A stretch of 64,000 nucleotides of DNA, from assembly GCA_020744425.1 (NCBI GenBank), contig JAGMUV010000005.1, forward strand, positions 682,001 through 746,000. The letters run 5' to 3'. Under the pieces are notes generated by a model that did not search any database, was not told where the DNA came from, and worked only from the letters and a program-made list of their open reading frames with translations. The stretch's first letter is position 1. Each line of letters opens with the position of its first letter. Source of the DNA: Dactylonectria macrodidyma (lineage: Eukaryota > Ascomycota > Sordariomycetes > Hypocreales > Nectriaceae). The position numbers and the translations under genes are program-made. Of the stretch, positions 1-9,830 are shown in pieces.

Positions 1-1
1 C

Positions 2-1170
2 TACAGCCTGGTCGAGTTCTTCATCCACTTCAGAGTCATCTACGACGGTGCCAAGTTTGCCATTCGAACCACTTGCCGCTCCCTCAACAACGCGCTGCAG
101 GCCAAGGGCAAGAGCGTGTCCTTCATCGAGAAGCAGGCTGCCAAGGCCGATCAGGACGACGGCCTCGTCGAGGACTTTGCCCCTCCCGAGCACCAAGTCC
201 CTATGTGGGTTTGGACCACTGGTGCCCTCGTCTTCCTCGTCGTCGCCTGCCTCGTCGCCGAGCTTCAGTTCCACATGAACGCTGGCCTTGCTATTCTCGC
301 CTGTCTGCTTGGTCTTGTCTTTGCTTTCCTTTCCATCTACGGTGGCGCCGTCACTGACGTGAGTTGCCCACTCTCTTGTGTGCCTTGCTATAAAGTTCCA
401 TAACTGACTCGATACAGTGTACTCCTCTTACAGCATCTGCCAAGGCCTCTCAGCTCGTCTTCGGTGGCATCACCAAGGGCCAAGAGGTCAAGCATGCCCA
501 GCGAGTCAACCTCATCGCCGGTAACATCGCATCCGGAACTGCCGACGTTGCCACCAGCCTTGTCAGCGACTTCCGAGTTGGATTCCTCCTCAAGACTCCC
601 CCCCACCTGCAGTTCTACGCTCAAGCCATAGGCACCTTCGTGTCCGTCTTCCTGGCCCCTGGTGTCTTTGTTCTCTTCATGGCCGCCTACCCCTGTGTCT
701 GGAAGCCCAGTGATGACCCCTTGGCCGTCTGCCAGTTCTCCGCTCCTTCAGTCGCCGCCTGGAAGGCTGTTGCCGAGGCCGTCACCCTCGACAAGATCCC
801 CATTCCTCCTTCTTCCGGTTACTTCGCCATTGCTATGGGCATCGTCTGTGTCATCCAGGCTCTCTTCAAGAACCTCTACCTTGTCGGCGACCGCGAGAAG
901 TACCGTGACTGGCTCCCCAACTGGATGTCCATTGGTGTTGCTTGGGTTATCGGAGTCGATTCCGGCTACGCGAACGCCATCCTGTTCGGTTCCATCACCG
1001 CCTGGTGGTGGAAGAAGTGGTTCCACAACAGTTTCGAGATGTACGGTTTCGCCGTCGCCGCTGGTCTCATCGCCGGTGAGGGTCTTGCTGGTGTCGTCAA
1101 CGCTGCTCTTGAGCTTGGAAAGGTCAGCGGCTCGGTTGTGGGTACCCTCATTGGCCAGCCCGGTGCCTAA
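2..1170 (+). CDS. OPT-family oligopeptide/metal-chelate transporter, C-terminal part
   Basis: The gene enters from the left edge, so the N-terminal half and start codon are missing. Exons are 2-358 and 418-1170; the 59-nt intron (359-417) has gtgagt..cag ends and the frame continues exactly across it. About 369 residues are visible, with several hydrophobic membrane segments and the conserved block reading GGITKGQEVKHAQRVN, followed by a segment on loss of a soluble domain (SDFRVGFLLKTPP) that I associate with YSL-like members of the OPT superfamily. These proteins import small peptides or metal-chelator complexes by proton symport across plasma or vacuolar membranes; the substrate here cannot be read from sequence. 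The stop TAA is at 1168-1170. The family call is confident; the specific substrate is not. Confidence 0.85.
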
Positions 1171-3933
1171 ATGATGAGGCTTCTTCAAGCATCACCATCA
1201 TCAACGACCAGAACATAGTATCTATAATACAAACTTTGTCATGTTATACACATTCCAGTTCCTCCCCGTGATTGTGAAATGCCTTGTCTCGGCCACTCCG
1301 GTGCGGTGTTTGATAACTCACAGGATAGTGCATTCTGCGCAGCCAGATTTCCGGCTTCCTTCGGACCTTGAACCTGACGAACTTGAGATCGCGAGGTCAT
1401 CGGTCCGACGCCATCCACTCGAACTATAGCTACATAGACTCCGACCTCACGTCGGTTCGGCAGCGAACAGTCACGGCTCTGGCAGAACAGTACCAGCAAC
1501 TAACCTAGTCTCGCCTAATGTCATTGTTGATCTCGGTGGATGAATTATGAGTCCTTTCCAAGTCTTAGCCTTTAGGTTTCTGGCGTTCTTCCAATAGACA
1601 GAGGATAGTTTCTTGCTAAAAAGAAGTGGCTTTGTAAGAATGCTTCAAGTGCAGATCCATGAAGTAGTTGTAATCAATTTCATATGGCTTCGGCGCTCTA
1701 CAATATAGACATCAATGATCCTAGTTGATCATGTCTTTCTATTGGTCGCTGGACTGCCCAAGAGGAATTCCTCCCTACCCTTTCCCGTTGCCCAGATGAA
1801 GAGCTCATCACTGTACTAAGAAGTGTAGCCGACTCTTTACCTATGTTAAACAGCATTCCAGCTTGTAATGCAATGTAAAAACTAGACCCAGATGTCATTA
1901 TTGTACTTTAATTTGGAGATGCTAATCAGAATTGCCCAGCTATCAGGGTCTCACGGCCATATTCTGATTCTCGTGAATAGTCCTGAATAATCATCCAGAT
2001 TCTAGTTTTAAACTCGATCGATCTAGGTGACTATTCCACTTGGGAACATGCGACTCCCGCGACGGCTTTGTTAGCCTGCGTCTTTGCGATGTATTTTGGG
2101 CAATTGGAAATGGGCCGAGCAGCTTCATGAGAGTATGGCTTGACCTTGAACTTTGGAAACAGAAGCCAATCTGGTTTGTGATTAAAATAAGCCATGCTAA
2201 TGTAGTTATCAATATCCGTAGTATACATTCCTAAACATAGTCTTGGATTCTTGCTCCCCTACCCCAATAGTAATACTATTTCGGTCTTTTATCGTTATGA
2301 GTCACGCTATATAGGTGGCTATCCGCTCCGTCAAGGGCGAGCTTCTGGCACAATAGCAAGAAATACACTTCTTTTGTCTATTTTTGAGCATTTTCTAAAC
2401 CCAAATGTCTCCATAGTTCCTGTGTTGAGTCTCATTTTGCAACAGTCCTTAGACTAACTCGGGTTCACGAGTAGATCTATGAGCTACTGAAGTATCTACA
2501 GCACTTGTCCATGTATCCTCTTTTGGGGAGGATACTCATTCGCACCGAGAGGGAAGGACACAATTTATGTGAATAGCTGGCAAGACTCATCGAACCCAAT
2601 AAACCGTACTCAACATCCCAACACAGATTCAGCCGGTCTCCCATGTGGCACTACCTTTTCTCATCAAATCCGACTCCATGCAAAATCCTTCAATTCGGGC
2701 CACCGCCAACATTCCGTACGATAAATTGAGGGCTATGTCCCTGGTAATCCAGTGGCATGCTATTTCTTCCATGCACGGTTTCCACGTTTGGCTCTTGATA
2801 GGTTGTAGGGCCGAAGAGGATCGAGATAAGATTCGAATCGACACTACCTCAGATTCCTACAAGATTTTCGGCGCCGCACAAACTAAGAGCCACGGACGAA
2901 TTGCCAAGTTTAGGTGTGGCGGGTGCGCAAGTGGCATGTATCCGCCATGCCCCTCAATCCTTCCAGGATACTATCTTGGAATGCCTTGCAAATTCGCAAA
3001 TTGCTCAAGGGCACTCTACCAAGAACACTAATTGAAACTCCTTTACTTTCTCTGATAAGGAGAAAATAAGAAGCACAATAGGCAATGGTTCATGGAAAGT
3101 AGTCATTCCTGAAAACTACCAGGTAACTCACCTATTATCTGTGCTATTCTCATCAACCTAATAGTTTGAAAAGAGGGTCGTGGCTAATACACATCCCTAA
3201 CCCATAATCGACCCTTGCCGTGTCGGGTCGTCGAGTAAACGTCCGAAAAAAGGAAGCCGCAGAGAAGCATTGACGTGACATGCCCGCAAGAGGGCGAGAT
3301 GAGGTAGGGGCGGAAAGACAAGTGGAGATGAATAAACCGGATGAAAGATACACGTGCATGGCTGTGCTGATTTTGCCCAGTCCCATTGAGCGGACCGGCC
3401 TGACATTGACAAGGGTACATCGAAAACGATAATCGAGACCAAGGTCAACAACCCTGGACGAAATCCTACAAACACCGAAAGCGCTAATAAATGGTTCCAC
3501 AGTCGTATGTGTTACAAATGGCAGGTCGAGTCTATTCAAGAGTATATGCCCATGTGCTCTTGTCGCCATTGATCGAAACTACTCCCCGCCATATAGGAAC
3601 TACGAAGCAGGCAAGAAAATGTCCCTGTGCCTTAGGATCCTTCCTTTATGTTGATACCCAGCGCGGGAGAGTGAACTTGAAACAGAACTCGTAATCAGGT
3701 CCACTCGTCGCCTCTATCAAGCACGCATCCTTCAGATCCTTCTTCGTTGAGGGACTGCGATGTGACGGTGGTTACATCTCCCCACTGTACCAGAGTCGGC
3801 CTTGTAAAGAACAAGCAAACATGGTATTCGAAAAAGTATAATAAAGATGACTGAAAGCTGCAATACATCATACTTCATCTCTTCAACACACAAGCAACTC
3901 TGAGACATATACATCAAACCCGCCACCTTCACA
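1171..3933. other. Non-coding spacer, 2.8 kb
   Basis: No open frame here has codon bias, recognisable motifs or plausible splice structure. Much of 1500-2470 looks AT-richer than the flanking genes, and stops are frequent in all frames. The longest frame (2645-3031, +) gives a low-complexity-free but unrecognisable peptide with many rare codons. It may be decayed sequence, or the promoter side of the secreted-protein gene that follows. Confidence 0.6.
3837..3845 (+). promoter_or_regulatory. TATA-like box upstream of the secreted-protein gene
   Basis: TATAATAAA lies about 90 bp before the ATG at 3934, a usual distance for a fungal TATA element with a short leader. It is judged by sequence and position only. 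Confidence 0.4.
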
Positions 3934-4997
3934 ATGCTAGCATACCTCCTCCTTCCTCTAACCCTCGCGGCTCAGGCTTTCGCCGCGCCTACTATAAGCA
4001 CGCGCTCGCCCACAAGCCTCCGAGCCGTGTGGACGTTCGACAAGGCCGAGGGCACCAAGCTCGTGCGCGTCTACAATGACGACCTGTCCGAGTTCTAGGG
4101 CGAATCCGACGGCAACGTCGTCGAGACGGGCAACTTTGCCAAGTTCCCCCTGGCGTTCGACGTCGACCAGGACGGCCACGGGACTATCTCGTTTGGCAAC
4201 GTGACGTACAGAGCCCGCCACAAGACGGCCGAGTCGGACGGCGTCATCTGTACCAAGATGTTCAACCCCGACTTTGCCAAGGTCGACTGCCTCGTCCTCG
4301 GAGCGAAAGGGTTCCACCCGACTCCTCTGACCACCAGCACAAAGCGAAGTGCTGTTGACTCCGTCATGCCGCATCTGGCCATGGTCGTTCCCAACGTGCC
4401 CATGCTGGACCCCCAGCCCGAGGAACGAGACGTCGACAAGCGTCTGGTCAACGAGATTTGCAGCTCCATCGACACTACTGTGCTGGTGGGAGATGGAAAC
4501 CCGCATCAAAACTGCTTGCATACGCAAATCATTGTAAGCCTTGAGATCTCGATTTGATACATCTTCGTTTATTAGGGACTAACTAGACTTGACAGGAAAC
4601 CATCAACTGTGAAGGAGCGGCAACTTGCAACGCCGGCTACACGGACATGCAGTCCTTGACAATCGGCTTCAGCTACACGCTCAAGCTCGCCGACTGGGCG
4701 CAATTCGGCTTCTTGGTGACGCAGTCGTGGACGACGGGCAACATGTACAACTGCGGCGGGACGACGGGCGAGGACGTATGCATCTGGCACAATACGGCGC
4801 ACACGGCGATCACGGTGAGGAGCGAGGACTACATCCCCGCGGCGTGCGGCATCGCGCAGATATTGTACAGCGAGGACGTCATCCTCAAGTCGCCTAACGA
4901 GCAGAACCGCGGCGGCAGCTACTACTGCGTTGTCGGACCTTGCCGTGCCAAGGGGGATGCGTACTGGGATAACTCTGGTCGTGCTGGTGGCCCTTAG
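3934..4997 (+). pseudogene. Secreted, Kex2-type cysteine-rich protein gene with an in-frame TAG
   Basis: Exons are 3934-4533 and 4596-4997, joined by a 62-nt intron with gtaagc..cag ends and an ACTAAC branch site. The product would have 333 codons plus the stop, but codon 55 (4096-4098) is TAG. The first residues form a classical signal peptide (MLAYLLLPLTLAAQAFA). A long pro-region follows, with dibasic KR sites at codons 137-138 and 169-170. The predicted mature part has about 163 residues and nine cysteines, ending in a Gly/Cys-rich block (YYCVVGPCR). I recall similar secreted proteins of unknown function in other Sordariomycetes but cannot name the family. Codon use is strongly biased (C/G in third positions) on both sides of the TAG, so the interruption looks recent. 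A rare alternative is a 72-nt intron 4027-4098 (GTGTGG..TTCTAG), which keeps frame and would remove the stop; its 5' site is weak and the removed part looks coding. It could also be a sequencing error. Confidence 0.6.
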
Positions 4998-5338
4998 ATG
5001 CAGGGATCTAGTTGGAGAGGTACCACAAGCTGATGAGAGCCTAGGATAACCATGATTTCTGATAGATGATTTTAGTTGTCCAAGGCATCGAGAGATGATG
5101 TCTGTGTTTGAGTTATTTAGAGGGTTGTCAAGTGAGTGTCGTATTGTATACTGATAGACTCTGCTGTTTCGATATCGCAGCCACGCCTGACCAGTAATAC
5201 CTATGAATGAAGTGAGTTGTTTGATATGCTCGCATCCACTACCTTTGACTGTCAGCAAAGTCCTAGTTTTAGATCCTCAGTTGCTTTTGAGGTTTGAGGC
5301 TCTACAAAGAAGCCCGTTTCCGTGATGCACTCGTCTCT

Positions 5339-5408
5339 ATCGTCCATCACCCATTCTGATATAGTCCGTTATCCATTCCAATTTAATCCGTCGTTCATTC
5401 CAACAAAT
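5339..5408. repeat. Imperfect tandem repeat, three units of about 23 bp
   Basis: Three diverged units share a core like GTCC..ATC.ATTC (for example CCGTTATCCATTCCAA and CCGTCGTTCATTCCAA). It lies in non-coding DNA and has no evident function. Confidence 0.5.
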
Positions 5409-6787
5409 AAGGCACACGTAACCAGGCATACTAGAGATGACAAAGCCCAGTCGCCGCATCTCATCCACCGCGCATGAGTGTGCCTAAATTAACGCCTCTA
5501 TCATGTACGTAAGCCTGCGGCTGCAGATGCATCTGCGAGCCTCTCATCACATCATTCCGCTCGTCTCACGATGCCATGCATCAGAACAAGCCTAGACCAG
5601 GCCGCCGCACGAGGCGTCCAAGGAGCTGACGCGCGATGTCCTCGTTCATGCATTTTGCACAGCCTCACACACACTCGCAAGGCGTCCAGGGCTAAGTTGA
5701 AAGCAGGCAGGATTGACCTCGGTCACCTGATTACACTCGCATACACATCCAACTTTCGGCCATGGCTGCATTCGAGGAACGTACTCTTTTCGAAAACAAA
5801 AAAAAACTGGCGCCCCCATCTTAGCGATATCGTTAGCAGTGCGATTGGCCCATTTTTACAGCTCGACATGCATTGTACGCACCCTCTTTCGCTGCCAACG
5901 GTCTTGTGATTTGACTGTTGGTTTATTGATTTTTTTTTCTTCTTCTTCTTCATACGAATGACACCCTCCTTACGAAGCCTCTGGCGAAAACACGTCAATC
6001 TGGGTCGGCCTTCCAGCATCCACGCGAGGGACGAGCCATCAGGCACAGGCGAGGCATATTCGAGGCTCAATTCGTCACCAGCGGTTTTGACACGCCGCCA
6101 CACGAGCCTTCAATTGTAAACAATGCACTCTGCAAAAAGCAGCATCACGAGAAACCGAGGCAATCGCCCTCATCGACATCCCAACAATCCCCATCACGCT
6201 CCCCAATGGCTCTCAATCGTTCCCCGCGCAGGTTTTTGGGGGGATTGAAACTCCTCGCAGCAGCAGCAGCACACCCACTCGCATGTGGCATAGGAAATAT
6301 GCAGACCTGTTATTAGCGTTGTTGTCTTGCTCCCACCATGCAGGACTGACGTGTCGAGACATCTGCCGCGAAGCCACACACACACTCGCGTGCGTTTTGC
6401 ACCCGACAATTGGTGGCCTGCTTCGTCTTTTGTTTGTTGATATCCCCCGAGTCATGGACCCCAGCTGCTGACCACCCCGGAGGGGGGAAGTGTAAGTGGA
6501 TGAATGTATGGGTTCGTACAATGTGCAAAAGTAAGTGTACTTTCACGGTATCGGTGCACTTTCAGCCGCATTGAACAAGTTCTTGGCTACGAGCATGGGA
6601 AAGGCGAACCACTTTGCCTTGCCGCAGCCCAGGCTGCCTTGCTTACCCCTACCATCCATCTTGACAGGAAGACGCGGCTCAAAATGGATTCCCTGTTTCG
6701 TATTAGTAGGAGCCGTCCTCGAACTACGAGCATCTAGAACCTGTTCTTGTGATTTAACATTACCCAACCTGATCTAGAGATCCTGTG

Positions 6788-6793
6788 TATATA
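6788..6793 (+). promoter_or_regulatory. TATA box candidate for the proline-rich gene
   Basis: TATATA lies 97 bp upstream of the ATG at 6885. Confidence 0.35.
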
Positions 6794-6884
6794 CAATCAC
6801 AACTGTCAGTCATGGCTTGATATCTTCTGCACTGCTGTATCTAACTGCTACAAGCATCTCGCAACCCCCATCCACTCCTCACAC

Positions 6885-7721
6885 ATGGCCCTCCCCGAGC
6901 AGCGCCGAACAGAGCACTTCCGCTCCGAGCACCACCGCTCAGAGCATCACTCCCGCGGCAGATTTCCCAGCCGCGAGCGAGACTCCATGTCTCCCTCTCC
7001 AGAAGCCGAGCCGCGTCGACGCTCTCGCCACGGAAGGCCCGCTCCTAGAGCATCGGATTCGAGCGAGGGTCACACCGAGCCCAGACCGGCCAATCCTCCG
7101 CTGAGAGCTCCTCCCATCAATGTCCATCAGCCCAGCGACTACTCTCATCCCAACCCGTTTGCTCCGGATTTCACTACATATGCGCCTCCTCCGGGGCCGC
7201 CTATTTACTCCAACAACGCCTTTGCTCCGGGATTCCAGCCTCACAACCCCAACGTCTTTAGTCCGGCGATCCAACCCATGTACCGTCCTGGTCCTCCCTT
7301 CGGCGCCGCGTTTGAGCCTCCCTACCACCCAAACAACTTTGGTCCAGCATATCGACCATACGCACCACCGCCACCACCACCACTTCCCATACAACCTCCC
7401 TTCGATCCGTTCCTAGGCCCGCCTCCTCACTATGCCGACTTTCCCTTACCTCCTCGGAGGCTTGGTCCCAACGGCGGAAACAACTTCTACCCGAATCCCC
7501 CTCCAAACAACCATCACTACCAATCCGACCCCTTCGAGGCGCATACCAGTGTAAGCATGGTTGGCTCACACTCCACGTCATCGACGTCCTCCATGGAGAG
7601 GGAGATGCGGAAGCTGCGAAAAGACGTGAGGCACCTCAAGCGCGAAAACGCCAGGCAAAAGGACTACGACCTGATGCGGAGAGAGGTGTTTCGTCAGATT
7701 CAAGACTTCCGCCGGTACTAG
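6885..7721 (+). CDS. Proline-rich, mostly disordered protein with a basic C-terminal coiled coil
   Basis: A single uninterrupted frame of 278 codons; no intron is needed. I do not recognise a family. Residues 1-60 are Arg/His/Ser/Glu-rich and contain a short duplication (RSEHHRSEHH). The middle (about 75-220) is Pro/Asn/Tyr-rich with loosely repeated units around NAFAPGFQP, NVFSPAIQP and NNFGPAYRPY, plus a run of eight prolines interrupted by one Leu. Residues 230-278 are strongly charged (EREMRKLRKDVRHLKREN) and predicted to form a short helical coiled coil. The layout resembles fungal scaffold or RNA-associated proteins, but that is only a resemblance. The start was chosen because it follows a TATA-like box at a normal distance and opens the biased-codon region. 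The neighbouring SDR gene is convergent. Confidence 0.7.
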   Translation: MALPEQRRTEHFRSEHHRSEHHSRGRFPSRERDSMSPSPEAEPRRRSRHGRPAPRASDSSEGHTEPRPANPPLRAPPINVHQPSDYSHPNPFAPDFTTYAPPPGPPIYSNNAFAPGFQPHNPNVFSPAIQPMYRPGPPFGAAFEPPYHPNNFGPAYRPYAPPPPPPLPIQPPFDPFLGPPPHYADFPLPPRRLGPNGGNNFYPNPPPNNHHYQSDPFEAHTSVSMVGSHSTSSTSSMEREMRKLRKDVRHLKRENARQKDYDLMRREVFRQIQDFRRY

Positions 7722-8092
7722 CCTCTATTCCTGACCATGGCCGGGTGGTAAGAGTGATGAAATATTTAACGAGTTTCCTTATTGTTCGGCGGGAATTTCC
7801 TACGATTCACAGAAGTAAGCGCATCTCTCGCAACCGGGATGTTGGACGGAGCAACCGAAGAACAGGCTGCCTGTCGAGATATGGATAATGGGATATTGCA
7901 AGTGTACAGCATTAGACGGGACATGGATGGCGTCGGCGATAAATTGTATGAACGGTGTAAGAACAACAGTCTAATCAAATTGAAGACATTGCTTTGGAGG
8001 CTTATATCAAGTCATTATCTCCTCATCTCGTCTCTCTGAACCCATCCTCTCCTCATCCCCTCTTCATCACCTTCATATCAACCCCATCCCCT
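7722..8092. other. Convergent 3' spacer
   Basis: This 371-bp tail-to-tail gap presumably holds both 3' UTRs. I see nothing else in it. Confidence 0.6.
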
Positions 8093-8971
8093 CTACTCGC
8101 TATAATCCGTACTCACAGTAACATCCCTCCACTCATCCAACAACTCAACCGTCTCCTTACACTGCGCCCTAATAAACCCATCGCAATCACTCCCCAGCAC
8201 AATCCTTACCGGCACCTCCTTGCCCTCCGCAACACCACTCCCCGTGAGCACATCCACCACAACCTCACTCCCCTTGTGCACATCGCCAAGCTGCCGTCCA
8301 TCAGTCTTCACCAGCGCCCTGCGCGTCCGGCCCGTCGGCGTATCCCCGCTGTACGCGTCCATCTCCGGCGCCAGCACCTGCGCCGACGGGTTCAGGAAGC
8401 CCGTGCGGAAGTAGCCCGGCTCTACAACCGTCGCGGAGATCTTAAAGGGTACCAGCTCATCTCGGAGAGACTCGGCCAGCGACGACACGCAGGCTTTGGT
8501 CATGGCGTAGGCTGCGAAGCCTGCGCCGCCGCGCCAGCTGCCGAGACTACCAAACGTCACCACCGTGCCGCGTTTCCCATCGACTCCGAGCGACTGCGCT
8601 CTCATTCCAGGTAGAAATGCCTTGATGGTGTTGATAGTCCCAAAGACATTCGTATTAAACTGCTGGAACGTCTGCTCCGGCGTCGCCTCCTCAACAGCCC
8701 CGGTGAGGATGTACCCAGCGGCGTTAACCAGGTAGTCAACGCGGCCGTGCTCAGCAAACACTTCTCCGGCGAGGGCTTCCATGTCGGCCAGCGGCGCCGT
8801 CACGTCAAATGCCCGGGTATCGGCCCCAGCCTCGGCGAGGTCCCGGATCCGCTCCGGGTTGCGCGCCGTAGCGACGACCTTGTGGCCACGCTGCAGGGCG
8901 ATGAGGGCAATGTCGTGGCCGAAGCCTGACGAGGCGGCTGTGATGAACCAGACGGGTGTTGGGGCGGTCAT
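8093..8971 (-). CDS. Short-chain dehydrogenase/reductase (classical SDR)
   Basis: An intronless frame of 292 residues. The Rossmann cofactor motif is TAASSGFG (residues 11-18, a TGxxxGxG variant whose first Gly is Ala). NAAG is at 83-86, a serine lies in FGSLGS (about 142-145), and the catalytic pair is in YAMTK (Tyr155, Lys159). ATARN at 34-38 supplies a basic residue after beta-2, typical of NADP(H) preference. The length and motif order are those of single-domain fungal SDRs that oxidise or reduce small alcohols/ketones; the substrate cannot be predicted. It is probably cytosolic, as no signal peptide or PTS1 is seen. It stands alone, without polyketide or other cluster genes next to it. 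Confidence 0.9.
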   Translation of the reverse strand: MTAPTPVWFITAASSGFGHDIALIALQRGHKVVATARNPERIRDLAEAGADTRAFDVTAPLADMEALAGEVFAEHGRVDYLVNAAGYILTGAVEEATPEQTFQQFNTNVFGTINTIKAFLPGMRAQSLGVDGKRGTVVTFGSLGSWRGGAGFAAYAMTKACVSSLAESLRDELVPFKISATVVEPGYFRTGFLNPSAQVLAPEMDAYSGDTPTGRTRRALVKTDGRQLGDVHKGSEVVVDVLTGSGVAEGKEVPVRIVLGSDCDGFIRAQCKETVELLDEWRDVTVSTDYSE

Positions 8972-9111
8972 TGTTGCGGGTTAAGTTGTGTATAAGTTGA
9001 TAGATCAGATATGTAGGTAGATGTAAGTGGCTGATGTGTACTGTGTAGTAGTTGTTGCGTGTAAGTCGAGTGCGATAAAGAACACCATCCATCGAGGCAT
9101 CCCAACGTCTC

Positions 9112-9119
9112 TTATATAC
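9112..9119 (-). promoter_or_regulatory. TATA box candidate for the SDR gene
   Basis: On the minus strand this reads TATATAAG, about 140 bp upstream of the SDR ATG. Confidence 0.45.
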
Positions 9120-9278
9120 ACTTTTAACTACCATCCAAATACCCTCACTCAATTCCATGCTTTCATGCCATTTTCCAGTCTCACCACGGCATTAACGGCG
9201 ATAGACGTTGGTGCGGATGAAGACATCGCCTACTAGCATCATCGGACCCCGCCCGTGCGTTAGTGGGGGAGGTCATAT

Positions 9279-9329
9279 CCTAACGCCGAAAACATCATCT
9301 CCTCTCATCGTCGAGGTTTCGGCGTTAGG
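9279..9329. promoter_or_regulatory. Inverted repeat upstream of the SDR gene
   Basis: The arms CCTAACGCCGAAAAC (9279-9293) and GTTTCGGCGTTAGG (9316-9329) are exact reverse complements apart from one extra A, with a spacer of 22 nt. It sits about 310-360 bp upstream of the SDR start codon. It could be a palindromic binding site for a transcription factor, a cruciform, or a transcribed hairpin; the sequence alone does not decide. Confidence 0.55.
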
Positions 9330-9830
9330 TCAATAAGCGACGTGTATCATCCACACAACTCTAAAATCCTTACGAAAAGCCGCCGGCTCTACTTACTAAT
9401 TATACATCTACGTCATGTAGGCACATTATGGTTGTGCGTTATGGTTGCCGAGTATTTGCACGTCACTTGTCCAAGAACAACCGATGCCGTCCAGTGTGGC
9501 CCTCACCATAACCCCGCCTTCTCACCCTCCTCTCACCTTCACTCTCATCTTCACTCTCACCTCACGTCTCTCAGAATCATTCAGAACCACTCAGCATCAG
9601 TCACAATCGCTCAGGGGTATGTAGAATCCACAGGCAATAGAATCGTCTTCTACAAATCAATACAATAGGTCCTATGCAACCCTTGTAGCGTCCGAAACGC
9701 CCCTGCCGAACTCCAGGCTCAAAATACACCCCGAATCATTCATCCAAGGCCACTCATTAGCAATTTAATCTCAGCCAAGTACCAGTCCGTCCACCTGTCC
9801 ACCTGTCCCCTTGTCCGCTTTCATATCAAC

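Larger units (their letters stand above)
4998..6884. other. Spacer, 1.9 kb
   Basis: No gene is supported. The 228-codon minus frame over 4572-5258 is the antisense shadow of the preceding exon. The spacer holds an approximate triple repeat (5339-5408), a T/CTT-rich tract around 5928-5952 and the promoter of the proline-rich gene. Confidence 0.6.
8972..9830. other. Spacer holding the SDR promoter
   Basis: This 859-bp region lies between the SDR start and the kinesin stop. It contains a TATA box, an inverted repeat and a GTGGGG (possible CreA-type) site near 9263. No open frame with coding character is present. Confidence 0.6.

Noticed and set aside
4572..5258. 228-codon minus frame
   Set aside because: It is antisense to the second exon of the secreted-protein gene, whose splice sites and codon bias explain the open frame.
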